From Rhodothermales bacterium (GTDB taxonomy: Bacteria; Bacteroidota; Rhodothermia; Rhodothermales; Bin80): 64,000 nt of DNA. Under the pieces are notes generated by a model. That model was not told the origin of the DNA. It did not search any database and saw only the letters and a list, made by a program, of their open reading frames with translations. Each line of letters opens with the position of its first letter. Position 1 is the stretch's first letter. The position numbers and the translations under genes are program-made. The stretch covers positions 1,685,246 through 1,749,245 of the forward strand of contig CATQHT010000003.1 in the NCBI GenBank assembly GCA_958296045.1, read 5' to 3'. Of the stretch, positions 37,774 to 47,122 are shown one piece after another.

Positions 37774-38850
37774 CCGCAACGCCTGCCCCGCTCATTAGGG
37801 GATTGAAACTTCTCCTCGCACCAGGCCTGCAGTGCCAGGATCTTATCATTTGGGACCGCAACGCCTGCCCCGCTCATTAGGGGATTGAAACCCCGTACAG
37901 CCATAGGGAAGACCGGGCGCGTAGCGGCCCTTGTGTTCCCGCAACGCCTGCCCCGCTCATTAGGGGATTGAAACTCCTCATCGTCCATCAGTGCCACCTC
38001 CTGTGCATTGAGCCGCAACGCCTGCCCCGCTCATTAGGGGATTGAAACGGGCGAAAGACTGCTACTCCTGAGATCTCTGCTTTCTGATCATCCGCAACGC
38101 CTGCCCCGCTCATTAGGGGATTGAAACCTCACTTTCTTACCGGGGCGAAACAACGCAACCCCAGATATCCCGCAACGCCTGCCCCGCTCATTAGGGGATT
38201 GAAACCTCGTGCCATTCCGTCTGAAGCACCTCAAGGCGCTCCTGCGGTCCCGCAACGCCTGCCCCGCTCATTAGGGGATTGAAACATTGCGTTTCTTCCT
38301 GCTTCGTAGCTTGGTGCATCAAGTGCGTAAGCCCGCAACGCCTGCCCCGCTCATTAGGGGATTGAAACACCTGGGTGCCGAGATCCCCAGTGGGCTGGTT
38401 GATCAGGCCAGTGGTCCCGCAACGCCTGCCCCGCTCATTAGGGGATTGAAACTCAATGCTATACTTGCTCCTGAAGATGCTCACCCGAGCATTGTCTCCC
38501 CGCAACGCCTGCCCCGCTCATTAGGGGATTGAAACGTGGCGGAGGATCGGTCGCGCCGCGACGAGGTGACGGTGATGCTGGCCCGCAACGCCTGCCCCGC
38601 TCATTAGGGGATTGAAACTTGACGCCCAGCGCCCGCCGCCATGCAGCGATGAGCCTGGCCCCCGCAACGCCTGCCCCGCTCATTAGGGGATTGAAACTTG
38701 TCAAGGTCAATGCTGAACTCGCTGAGGAAGATGCTTGCCCGCAACGCCTGCCCCGCTCATTAGGGGATTGAAACTCATGATGACCTCCTTTTTCAACGTG
38801 AAACTACCCCGGCCCCGCAACGCCTGCCCCGCTCATTAGGGGATTGAAAC
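37774..38850 (+). CRISPR. Type III-B CRISPR array, 14 repeats and 13 spacers
   Basis: Fourteen identical 36-bp repeats begin CCGCAACGCCTGCCCC and end TAGGGGATTGAAAC. They start at 37774, 37856, 37939, 38013, 38092, 38170, 38250, 38333, 38417, 38500, 38583, 38662, 38739 and 38815. In most cases a C precedes, so the functional unit may be 37 bp with a variable first base. The repeat holds a CCCC/GGGG stem with an eight-base loop, and ends in ATTGAAAC, the usual 8-nt crRNA 5' tag. That sets transcription left to right from the leader. Spacers are 38-48 nt, typical of type III. A 15th repeat with one mismatch lies 1.27 kb further on. Confidence 0.98.
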
Positions 38851-38852
38851 CA

Positions 38853-38993
38853 AAGCCTATCGTATCCTTTGAAGTCTCCGACAGACCGACCCAAGACACT
38901 CGCAAAAAGCTGGCCAGCGAAGCATCCAACAACCACAACATGGAGGAAGCTATATGCCCAATGTGTGGAAACCAGTTCCTCATCTGGCGTTAA
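38853..38993 (+). pseudogene. 3' end of a phage-like gene, cut at the 14th CRISPR repeat
   Basis: An open frame runs out of the last array repeat and encodes a 46-residue C-terminus: KPIVSFEVSDRP and, near the end, a zinc-knuckle-like CPMCGNQF, then a TAA at 38991. It overlaps the start of the methyltransferase gene by 40 bp, as compact phage genes do. No start exists, so it is the truncated tail of a gene whose 5' part is absent. The function is unknown. Confidence 0.6.
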
Positions 38994-39874
38994 GCCCCGA
39001 TGAGATTCAACGCATCACCGAAACTGTCGCACGACTCGAACACCCTGACATAGCACCCAGGGTGTTCGCCAGGACCATGCCAGACGCACCACACTGGTAT
39101 ACCCTGGTGAGGCATTGGGACGACCCAGCACTATTCCGCGACACCGTCGAAGTCATCCAGCAATACGGCGAACCTGTCTACTACAAACGAGGCCGCTATA
39201 CATCGCTGATCGCTAATGGCTACCGCTACTGGACCATGGGAGCAAGCCCCGCATCAACCATCCTCATCAACGTCTGCCCCCACATCTATAGCACCGCGTA
39301 CGACGCCGTAGCAGAGAATTACGACCACGTCTACCACAAACCACACCACCAAGAAGGAGACGTCTGGATCAAAGATCAGCTGCCCGACCTCAAAGACAAA
39401 CGTGTGCTCGACATAGGATGCGGCACCGGATACCTGTTCGACCTCTTCACGTCACTACGCATTGGCAATGGCGCCGTGCACGGCTACCCTTTCAGGAAAC
39501 CGGAACAGTACACCGGTATCGACCCGAGCTATGCCATGCTCAAGCAGTTCGCTGGCAAGTACGGGTACTACACGGATCGCACCATCAACTGCTCTATCGG
39601 GCACTACTACCGAACAGATAACCTGAAGTACGACGTTATCCTAGGACTCTGGGGCGCTGGATCCTACATAACCGAGACAGACCTCATCAAGATCAGGCTG
39701 ATAGCCAAAGAAGACGCGGACTTCATCGTCACCGCCTTCAAGAAGACAAATAAACCTCATGTGCTTGGCTTCACCGAACCCTACGTTGCTGGCGGACTGT
39801 ACAACTTGCCGCCCACACGCGAAATTGGTACGCACCTGTTCTACAAGATGACGCTCCAGGATGTCCAAGATTAG
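38954..39874 (+). CDS. Phage-like SAM-dependent methyltransferase
   Basis: This 306-residue protein has an AdoMet-binding motif VLDIGCGTGYLFDLF and a following acidic strand (QYTGIDPSYAMLKQF). The N-terminal 110 residues are not recognised. It lacks an NPPY/DPPY motif, so a DNA adenine specificity is not supported, and the substrate is unknown. Codons ending in C (AAC, TAC, ACC, ATC) dominate, unlike the neighbouring host and cas genes. It lies entirely between two CRISPR repeats, and its stop overlaps the next gene's start by 14 bp, a phage-like arrangement. Confidence 0.85.
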   Translation: MPNVWKPVPHLALSPDEIQRITETVARLEHPDIAPRVFARTMPDAPHWYTLVRHWDDPALFRDTVEVIQQYGEPVYYKRGRYTSLIANGYRYWTMGASPASTILINVCPHIYSTAYDAVAENYDHVYHKPHHQEGDVWIKDQLPDLKDKRVLDIGCGTGYLFDLFTSLRIGNGAVHGYPFRKPEQYTGIDPSYAMLKQFAGKYGYYTDRTINCSIGHYYRTDNLKYDVILGLWGAGSYITETDLIKIRLIAKEDADFIVTAFKKTNKPHVLGFTEPYVAGGLYNLPPTREIGTHLFYKMTLQDVQD

Positions 39875-40219
39875 GTACGTCTACACGAACAACACCGTCT
39901 CAGAGGCCGCCATCAAACGCATTAACTGGCTCGTAGGCGAGTTTAGCTACATGCCCACCGTAGGATTCAGCGGAGGCAAAGACTCTACCATCCTCCTGGA
40001 AATGGCATGCATGATAGCCAAGGAACGAGGTCTGCCACCCGTCAAAGCCGTGTTCCTGGATCAAGGGGTTGAAGCAACCTCCAACATCGAGTTCATGCGC
40101 ACCATCATACAACGACCCGCAACGCCTGCCCCGCTCAATAGGGGATTGAAACTATGTGGAAGCCCACGGCATTGACTGGTGTACGCGCTATACCCGCAGT
40201 GCGTATTCCGACGTGATTA
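39861..40219 (+). pseudogene. PAPS-reductase-like gene fragment interrupted by a CRISPR repeat
   Basis: The first 85 codons encode an adenine-nucleotide alpha-hydrolase of the PAPS reductase/ATP-PPase type: the P-loop is TVGFSGGKDSTILLEMA, followed by VKAVFLDQGVEATSNIEFMR. At 40116 a 37-bp CRISPR repeat begins. If exactly those 37 bases are skipped, the same frame continues as YVEAHGIDWCTRYTRSAYSD until an IS21-type end at about 40220. The joined segment (IIQR then YVEAHGIDW) reads as one helix. The rest of the gene is missing. Without skipping, translation stops shortly after the repeat (TGA at 40173). PAPS-reductase-like genes beside methyltransferases are common in phages. Confidence 0.7.
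40116..40152 (+). CRISPR. Isolated 15th CRISPR repeat with one mismatch
   Basis: The sequence matches the array repeat (with the preceding C, 37 bp) except for one T-to-A change in the loop (CTCAATAGGGG instead of CTCATTAGGGG). It lies 1,265 bp beyond the 14th repeat, in the same orientation. Terminal repeats at the leader-distal end are often degenerate, so this may be the original last repeat of the array. Confidence 0.92.
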
Positions 40220-40275
40220 TGCACCCAATCTGGGGGAAATTGAACACCCAATCCGAGGCAAATGTGAACGCGTGA
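40220..40275. repeat. IS21-family-type element end (three imperfect repeats)
   Basis: The stretch begins TGCACCCAATCTGGG and contains related units (CACCCAATC, then TGAACACCCAATCCGAGG, then GTGATTCGAGGCA). Repeats of this kind, with TGCA at the tip, are typical of IS21-family ends. No IS21 gene follows, so only an end is left. It abruptly terminates the PAPS-reductase-like sequence. Confidence 0.5.
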
Positions 40276-40696
40276 TTCGAGGCAGCCTGGGCATGACCTT
40301 GAGCGCACGCAACTGACCGTCCAGAGCGCATGATCCCCGGACTGCGACCAAGGCGTAGCCAGATCAGCGGAGGATCTGTAACCTGATCATGCAGCTTGAG
40401 CAACAGGCGGAGCTGAGAGAATCGCTGATGAACGCCAAGAGTTTGCTGCAGGGGGCAGCTACCGTCCAATAGTTCATCGGCCACGGACAAAGTCCGACTC
40501 TCCGCAAGGAGCGGATTGTGCTGGAGCCGCGAGTTCCCGTACCAGAAGATCCGCCCAATTCGGATCCACAAACCTCCAAGATGCACTATTTCTCGTACTG
40601 ACTTTTCTGGTCATGTTGTGCAATATCGTGTCCGCATTCCGTACTTTGCAGTGGATGAATTGACGGTGGCAACTGTCGTGCAAAAAGGAAGAATAA
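40276..40696. other. Mobile-element debris without a gene
   Basis: These 421 bases before the restriction-modification gene hold only short frames on both strands with no recognisable domain. They are probably the remains of the element whose end lies at 40220. Confidence 0.4.
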
Positions 40697-42220
40697 ATGG
40701 CTGATCTGTCCTATTCCTATCGCAATGAGATCCAGTCCAAGCTAGCATCAGGCGTGGCGACTGAGCACACGTATAGACCCACGCTACAAAACTTGCTGCA
40801 GGAGCTGGCGGGCAATGCAATCGCCATCCTGAACGAAGCTCAGCAGGTGAGGCACAACGCGCCAGATTTTACAATTCGGCAGGGTGGCGTGCCCATCGGC
40901 TACATCGAGTGCAAGGACCTAGACGCAGACTTGGACAGCATTGAGCGGTCCATTCAGCTGCGGCGCTACCGCAAGGCATTCCATAATCTAATTCTCACGG
41001 ACTACCTAGAATTCCGGTGGTACGTACACGGAACACGCAGAGCACAGCTGCGACTCGGCATTAAGCAAGGCTCCCGCATCAGGCGCCATAGAAGCCATCT
41101 GTCGGCGGCTACGTTCTTTAAGGGCTTCTTTCGATCGGCTACAGTTGAGATCAATACGCCTGCCGAACTGGCGACTCAAATGGCGGCTAAGGCACAACTC
41201 ATCCGGGAGACGATGGTCAGTATTATGGCGGAAGAATCGGCAACGACACAGGGCCCATTCAGAGCAATGTGTATGAAGCTTCAGGAGGAGCTGATTCCAG
41301 ACCTTCAAGACGCTGATTTCGCCGACATCTATGCTCAGTCCGCGGCGTACGGTTTGTTCGCGGCAAGATGCCTTACGTACGGAGATGGGCGCAGCGTGTT
41401 TTCGCGAGAGCATGCTCTTGGCGTTCCTACCACCCCCCTGCTTCACCACCTGTTCAGCGGGATCGTAGGGCCCTTCGCTGATCCGCGGCTGACCTGGATT
41501 GTTGACGACTTGGTGCAGCTGCTCGCAGGAGAGCATTTTGGGGATTTCCTAAGGGATTTCACCGCCGAAGGCATAGGCAAGGACCCCGTCGTTCATTTCT
41601 ACGAGCTTTTTCTTGGAGAGTATGACCCCCAGCTACGCGTGCAACGAGGCGTCTTCTACACCCCCAGACCGGTGGTGCAGTACATCGTTCGGAGCATCGA
41701 TTCATTACTGAAGACCAAACTGGCATTACCGGAAGGCCTTGCTGATCAGCAGACAGTATCGTACAAGCCAGCCGACGAGGAGCAGGTACAGAGCAGCAAG
41801 GTGCTCATCCTTGACCCAGCCACCGGAACGGGTACCTTCTTGAGAGAAGTCATTGTTCACATCCGCACGAACTTGGAATCCCGAGGTCTCGCTGGAGCAT
41901 GGCCCGACTTTGTTCAACGTCATCTGCTCGACAGACTAATCGGATTTGAGTTGCTGGTGACGCCCTACGCGATTTGCCACCTGAAGCTGGCCCTTGAGCT
42001 GGGAAGGCCCCCTTTGCCAGTCGCGTTGAATATTGGACAGCGCTTCCGCGTCTATCTGACCAATACGCTCCTAGAGGCTGCTGGCAAGATCACCGGCATT
42101 TTCCCAGCTGACCCGGTGGCGGCGGAGGCTTTGGAGGCGGCCCGAGCCAAGAGCCATGTACGTATCAGGGTGGTTCTGGGCAACCCTCCGTACTCCGTAG
42201 AATCCTTAAACCCGCATAAT
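40697..42220 (+). pseudogene. Single-chain restriction-modification enzyme (type ISP/IIG-like), 5' half
   Basis: This first half of a combined nuclease-methyltransferase has 508 codons of genuine sequence. The N-terminal nuclease-like part has PDFTIRQGGVPIGYIECKDL, a D...E-x-K pattern of the Mrr/PD-(D/E)XK type. A helical coupler follows, then the methyltransferase core with motif I LILDPATGTGTFLREV and the adenine-N6 motif VVLGNPPYSVE. Right after NPPYSVESLNPHN the frame enters an IS1380-like element and stops eight codons later. The rest of the gene resumes at about 44876. The intact protein would be about 1,070 residues. It has no helicase domain. Confidence 0.85.
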
Positions 42221-42241
42221 TCACGTCTGAGATTTGCATAA

Positions 42242-43018
42242 AACAGCAGCAAAGTATTGCATGGATACTTTGTTACAATGCATGTTATCCTGAGTGCGCC
42301 GCTTTTCAGTTAGGAAGGGGTTTATATGGTCCCATATTCATGAAGACAGGGTCTTTCGCCTATAGATCTACAACGGATGGCCTCTGAACAAGGGTTTCGG
42401 GTGTTTCTACGCGCCGTTTGATGGCATTGAGACCATTGTATAAACATTCTTTATACGCGTTTTGAGGCAGTTGGCGGGATAGTACGAATTCACCCGGTGG
42501 GTGAACGAGACGTGGCCCATTTTGGGCCCTTTTGCCCGTCCTGGCAGGTATCCACTTTCTGGGCAGAGCCGGGGATTTCTGCGCCTGGGCGAGCTTGAGA
42601 GGAGCAGCAAGAGGCAGGCGGACCGGTCTGCTGGGCGGCGGACACTTTCATGGCCGATTCGGCATTGCGAGTGCGGCCTGTATCGGTCGCAGGCACGGCA
42701 CTGGGTGCAGGATTGTCATGGGCTGTCTGCGCCGGGCCGGGAGCGCCGTGCCAGGGTTATGGACCCTCGCAGCGATGGCCGAAGCGCCGCGGACCGTGGC
42801 ACGCGAAGCGGCATTACGTACGATCCTGACGTCAGACTTAACTCTCACGCAAACCATCAGTGCCTTTGGACTGTGGCATAGTTGCCGCTTATAGGACGTC
42901 GCAGCGGCCAAGAGGCAGGGAGATCCCTTACCGCTGGGCGGGCTTGCGCACAACAAGCACGAGCGCGTCACGGTGCCTGAAGCACCGCTACACGTACCAT
43001 CCATGATCCAGTGAGCCC
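42242..43018. other. Left part of the IS1380-like block, no convincing gene
   Basis: Several GC-rich overlapping frames of up to 126 codons exist on both strands, but none has family features. A small hairpin lies at 42489-42505 (TTCACCC, three-base loop, GGGTGAA). Its outer sequence TTCAC resembles the element tip, so a second element end is possible. Confidence 0.4.
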
Positions 43019-44635
43019 ATGTCCGCATCCAACACGTTGAAAACGTTCGCGTCGCACAACCGCTCGGTTAAGGTGAGTTTTGATAAGCCCGATCAGGTGA
43101 CGTCCGATGCGGGCGCCCTTATTGGTCGTCGCCTGCTGGACTTGACGGGCTTGATTTCGATGCTGATGAAGGGCTTGGTGGACTCCCGCGACAAGCGCCG
43201 TGTCCGGCACTCGCTGCCTGAGCTGCTGCAGCAGGTGCTGCTGTCGTTCATGCAGGGATGGGATCGTCTGCGCTCAGCGGAAGACTTAAAGAACGACCCC
43301 GCCTTCCGCGTGGCCTGCCGTGATCAGCGTGGTGCGAAGGTGTTAGAGCCCGAACACCGCTTAGCTTCGCAGCCGACGCTGTCACGCACGATTGACCGGC
43401 TCTGTGAAGAGCCCAACCTCCAGCATCTGGCCGATACGGTCACCCGGCTGGGAATGGAGACGATATACACCCGCAACGCAGGTTAGCGCGTGCCGGAGCT
43501 GGTCATCGACGTGGATAGCTATCCCGTAGAAGTGTACGGGAAGCAGGAAGGCAGCGAATATAATGCTCACTATAGGCACAGGATATATCTGCCTATGGTG
43601 GCCACATGCGGGCCCACCGGGGATGTGCTGGGAGCAGAACTGCGTCCTGGCGCTATGAATGACGCAAGAGATAGCCATAAATTCATCCACAAGATTGCGA
43701 AAGCAGGGCAAAACCACGTCGCCGAACGGATTATCGTGCGTGCCGACGCGGGCTTCAACAGCCCCATCACGTACGAGCGCCTCGAAGACGATGGCATCGA
43801 CTACGTTATGCACCTGAAAAAGAACAAGAAACTGAAAACGTTGATGGAGAAGACCGTGGCCAAATACGGCGGATCACCTACGCACTGCATAGAGCTGACC
43901 TATAAAGCGGAGTCTTGGAACGAGGCCCGGCGCGTGGTGATGGTGCCCAAGACGTACTCCAAGGCCGAGCCGGAATACTACTTTCTGCTCACGTCCTTGT
44001 CAAAGAAAGAGTGCAATGCCCAGAGCTTGGCTAACTTCTACCGGATGCGAGGCAAAGCGGAAGCACACCACGCAGAGATCAAATACGCTTCCTGTATGCT
44101 GTCCTCGGCGGCGCGCCCCAACATGTTCGAGAAAGTGGTCAAGCAATCACTCGGAGACGAGAGCGACAGCAAGACCCAAGACGAGAAGGCTACCAAGACG
44201 GTGCGCCCTCAGAATGCGGTACGCTTGCTACTGAATGTGATGGCCTATCAACTGATCCACATCGGGCGCTGCCAAATGATCGCCCCCGACTACTTGGCTC
44301 CCAGAAACTGGCCCCTGGGACTACCGACCGCCACAGAACCCCCACCAACAGACGTCGGTCCGCCGGCAGAGCCAAGTAGCAACGGCACCGCCGAAGCAAA
44401 CACCGAGAAGCACGATAAGCAGATGAAGCCTGAGCCCGTACACGCGCCGCTCATGCATGTGCGCAGATTCAGGGAGAACGTGCTCAAGGTAGGGGGACGC
44501 CTGACCAGACATGCACGGCGGCTGCACTTCTATCTCGCCGAGTCCGCAAAGAAGCTGTGGGAGACCTTCTGGGAAAACACATGGAAGCTGCGCTGGCAGA
44601 CCCTGTGCTGGCCGAGTCTGCCTAAACGGTGCTAA
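43019..44635 (+). pseudogene. IS1380-family transposase with one in-frame TAG stop
   Basis: Two frames in the same phase (43019-43486 and 43490-44635) are separated only by a TAG at 43484-43486 (context TRNAG-stop-RVPELVIDVDSY). Read through, they give a DDE transposase of about 537 residues. VIDVDSYPVEVYGKQEGSEY contains the first catalytic Asp in the form usual for IS1380. RADAGFNSPITYERLED carries the second, and the C-terminal part has FYRMRGKAEAHHAEIKYA. The C-terminal 90 residues are Pro- and charge-rich and not typical of the core. Confidence 0.82.
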
Positions 44636-44875
44636 GAGGCCACCACCCGGCTTCCTGACCACGTTAACGCACCTTCCCAAGGGCGACCAACCAGAGCCCA
44701 GCGCTAAGCTACGCCCGCACGACATTAATTCGCCCCGCTGAGCGGCAAAAAGACACCCTGAGCGCGCCGCAAACTCGCAAACTCGCTCCACGACTAGGCC
44801 CCATCAACGGGTCATACCCCTGCCTCCAAGGCATTACCCCTCAACGGCCGCCCACGAATTCCAACTAGTGAATAC

Positions 44876-46576
44876 GATGGGTTAAACAAAGGGGGGTGGA
44901 TCACCGGGCTAATTCGCGGTCAGCGAGGAGGCAGGTTCAAGGCGGACTATTATTCCGTGGGAGGTGCCGCTATCGACGAATCTAACACCAAGCCGCTTCA
45001 GGACGACTACGTAAAGTTCATCCGCTATGCCCAATACAAGATAGACGAGGCAGGAGAGGGAGTAGTCGGCTTCGTGACCAACCACGCGTACTTGAGCAAT
45101 CTGACGTTTCGAGGCATGCGGGAGTCGCTATTGGAGTCGTTCAGTGACATTTATATACTGAACTTACACGGTAACTCCAATATTCGTGGCGCCTCTCCAC
45201 ACGGCAATGACAACCTTAGCGGCGCATCCCCAGGCGACGTCAATGACGTGAATGTGTTTGATATCCAACAAGGAGTTGCTATTGGACTATTCGTTAAGCG
45301 GAAGGACACGACGCTAACTCACGGTCGTGTATACTACGCCGAGCTATGGGGAGCCCGTAGTGATAAGTACGACTGGCTAACCAATCACGACAGCAGCTCC
45401 ACGAATTGGGTAGAAGTAAGGGCCGAGGCACCGTGTTACTTTTTTCTCCCGCGCTCAAGTCCTTTTGCAGACGAGTACTACAGATGGCACGCTTTGGGCA
45501 ATAGTGTGCTGTCCGTCCGCAGTACGTCGGTTGTGACATGCAGGAACCGAATCACTATTCACTTCACGCGAGAGGAGCTGATGCGATTCCTGCGCCGCTT
45601 CGTTGACTTGCCGCCCGAGGAGGCGAGAACCCAGCTCAGCATAGGTCGAGACACGCAGAGCTGGAAAGTTGCGCAAGCTCAGCGGTCTATCCGTGAAACT
45701 AGGTTAGCGGCCCATCATGTAAGGCAGATTCTGGTTCGGCCATACGATGTACAATACACCTACTATACGCATAAGTCCAATGGATTTATTTGCCGGCCCC
45801 GCTACGCCGTGATGCAGCACATGGTCCATGGACCCAACCTGGGTCTGATCACGGTGAGGCAGACTGCCAATAGGAATTATAGCCTGGTATTCATTACGGA
45901 TAAGATTTGCACCTATGAATTGATGCTTAATCCGGGAAGAAGTGGTGCCAACATCTTTCCCGTTTACTCCTACCACCGCGACATGGGTCGGCAGTCCAAC
46001 TTTTGCCGCCCCTTCGTCCGCCTTGCGTCCGAGCGCATAGGCCTTGACTGGAATCAGGATGAGCGAGGTGCAAAGGGCTCCTCGTTTGGTACCGAGGACC
46101 TCCTCTACTACGTTTACGCGTGTCTGCACAGCCCAGAATACCGATCACGTTACCATTCGGAGCTGATGACCGACTTTCCCCGCGTGCCTGTGACGGAACG
46201 GGCGGACCTGTTTTGGCGCTTGGTCGACATAGGTGACCGCCTGGCAGATCTGCACCTGATGAGGGCATTCGGCACTGATCTGCCTGGATTTCCTCGGCAA
46301 GGCACATGCACGGTGGACCGCAGGAAATATGTCGATGGTAGGCTGTGGATTAACAGGCACCAGTACTTTGATGGCGTAGACCCAGATGTGTGGGAGTTTG
46401 AGCAGTGTGCCTGGCGGCCTCTTGAAATCTGGCTGCGATCCAGGAAGGGGCGAACCCTCTCATCAGACGACATTATCCATTTCCGCAGGATCCATGCCTC
46501 AGTCTCAGAAACCATGCAGCAGATGCAGCGCATCGACCAGGTGATAAACGAGCACGGCGGATGGCCACTGCAGTGA
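44876..46576 (+). pseudogene. Single-chain restriction-modification enzyme, 3' half
   Basis: The frame resumes after the IS1380-like block (DGLNKGGWITGLIRG) and continues for about 566 codons without interruption. LQDDYVKFIRYAQYKIDEAG and GVVGFVTNHAYLSNLTFRGM are typical of the methyltransferase region after NPPY in type ISP enzymes. The C-terminal part (VRPYDVQYTYYTHKS, and later DLLYYVYACLHSPEYRSRY) matches the target-recognition region. It has no start of its own, so it is presumably not expressed as a functional enzyme. Confidence 0.85.
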
Positions 46577-46709
46577 TGAAGGTCTGGGGCCCGAGGAGTC
46601 TGAGCCGCAGAAACGCTTAAGAGCGACGGTAGGCGACTTGCGCCTAGTATCGGTCGCCTTAGCGCTTTGATGTCCGTTATTATCCATTAGTTCCGTATTT
46701 TGGAGAAAT

Positions 46710-46999
46710 ATGCTACTGCTCGCTATCGCTGCATTACCGATGGGAATAACGCTTCGAGATTACCTGCCGAATGTTCCGCGCATGCTTCCTGGATCGCTCC
46801 GGGACTGGCTGCCAGAGGATCACTTGGTTTACTATATGTCTGATTTCGTGGATCGGCTGGACTTGAGTGCGTTTTACGCTCCCTACGAGGGTGATGGTCG
46901 CCGTAACCGGCTGTACCATCCGGCGATGATGTTAAAGGTGCTGATTTATGCGTACATGGTCGGGGTATTTTCGTCCCGCAAGATTGCTGTGTCCAACGA
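46710..46999 (+). pseudogene. IS1182-family transposase, N-terminal fragment
   Basis: The fragment encodes the N-terminal domain characteristic of IS1182 transposases (LRDWLPEDHLVYYMSDFVD, then YEGDGRRNRLYHPAMMLKVL and VGVFSSRKIA). It is cut off at about 46999, where the repeated end of an IS21-type element begins. No continuation of the gene is found in the window. Confidence 0.8.
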
Positions 47000-47057
47000 C
47001 AACTAGAATTGAGACCAGCGACAATTAGAATTGAGACCAGCGACAATTAGAATTGAG
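46997..47057. repeat. Three tandem repeats at the left end of an IS21-type element
   Basis: A 22-bp unit starting CGACAACTAGAATTGAG (second and third copies CGACAATTAGAATTGAG) occurs two and three-quarter times, at 46997, 47019 and 47041. Multiple short terminal repeats of this kind are typical transposase-binding sites of IS21-family elements. They are directly followed by the istA remnant. Confidence 0.8.
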
Positions 47058-47122
47058 GGGGAAGGAATCGGTGCGATGCGTATGTACGGACAGGATTGTT
47101 CACCTATCAACATGCATTCAGC

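Larger units (their letters stand above)
42219..44873. mobile_element. IS1380-like insertion in the restriction-modification gene
   Basis: The inserted block splits the restriction-modification frame. Its ends read ATTCAC on the left and GTGAAT on the right, a short inverted repeat; longer similarity is poor and I could not find a clear target duplication. The joined coding sequence appears to have lost or gained one base. At 2.65 kb it is longer than a usual IS1380 element (about 1.6-2 kb), so the left 800 bp may contain extra material. Confidence 0.65.

Noticed and set aside
37713-38710. Minus-strand open frames with repeated peptide FQSPNERGRRCG or FNPLMSGAGVAG
   Set aside because: These are translations of the CRISPR repeats themselves and not genes.
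40193-40219. A possible 16th degenerate CRISPR repeat beginning CCCGCA
   Set aside because: Only about two thirds of the first 18 bases match, and the same bases continue the PAPS-reductase-like reading frame.
42501-42894. Overlapping frames of 120-126 codons in the left part of the IS1380-like block
   Set aside because: Three frames on two strands are open at once in GC-rich sequence, and none has family features.
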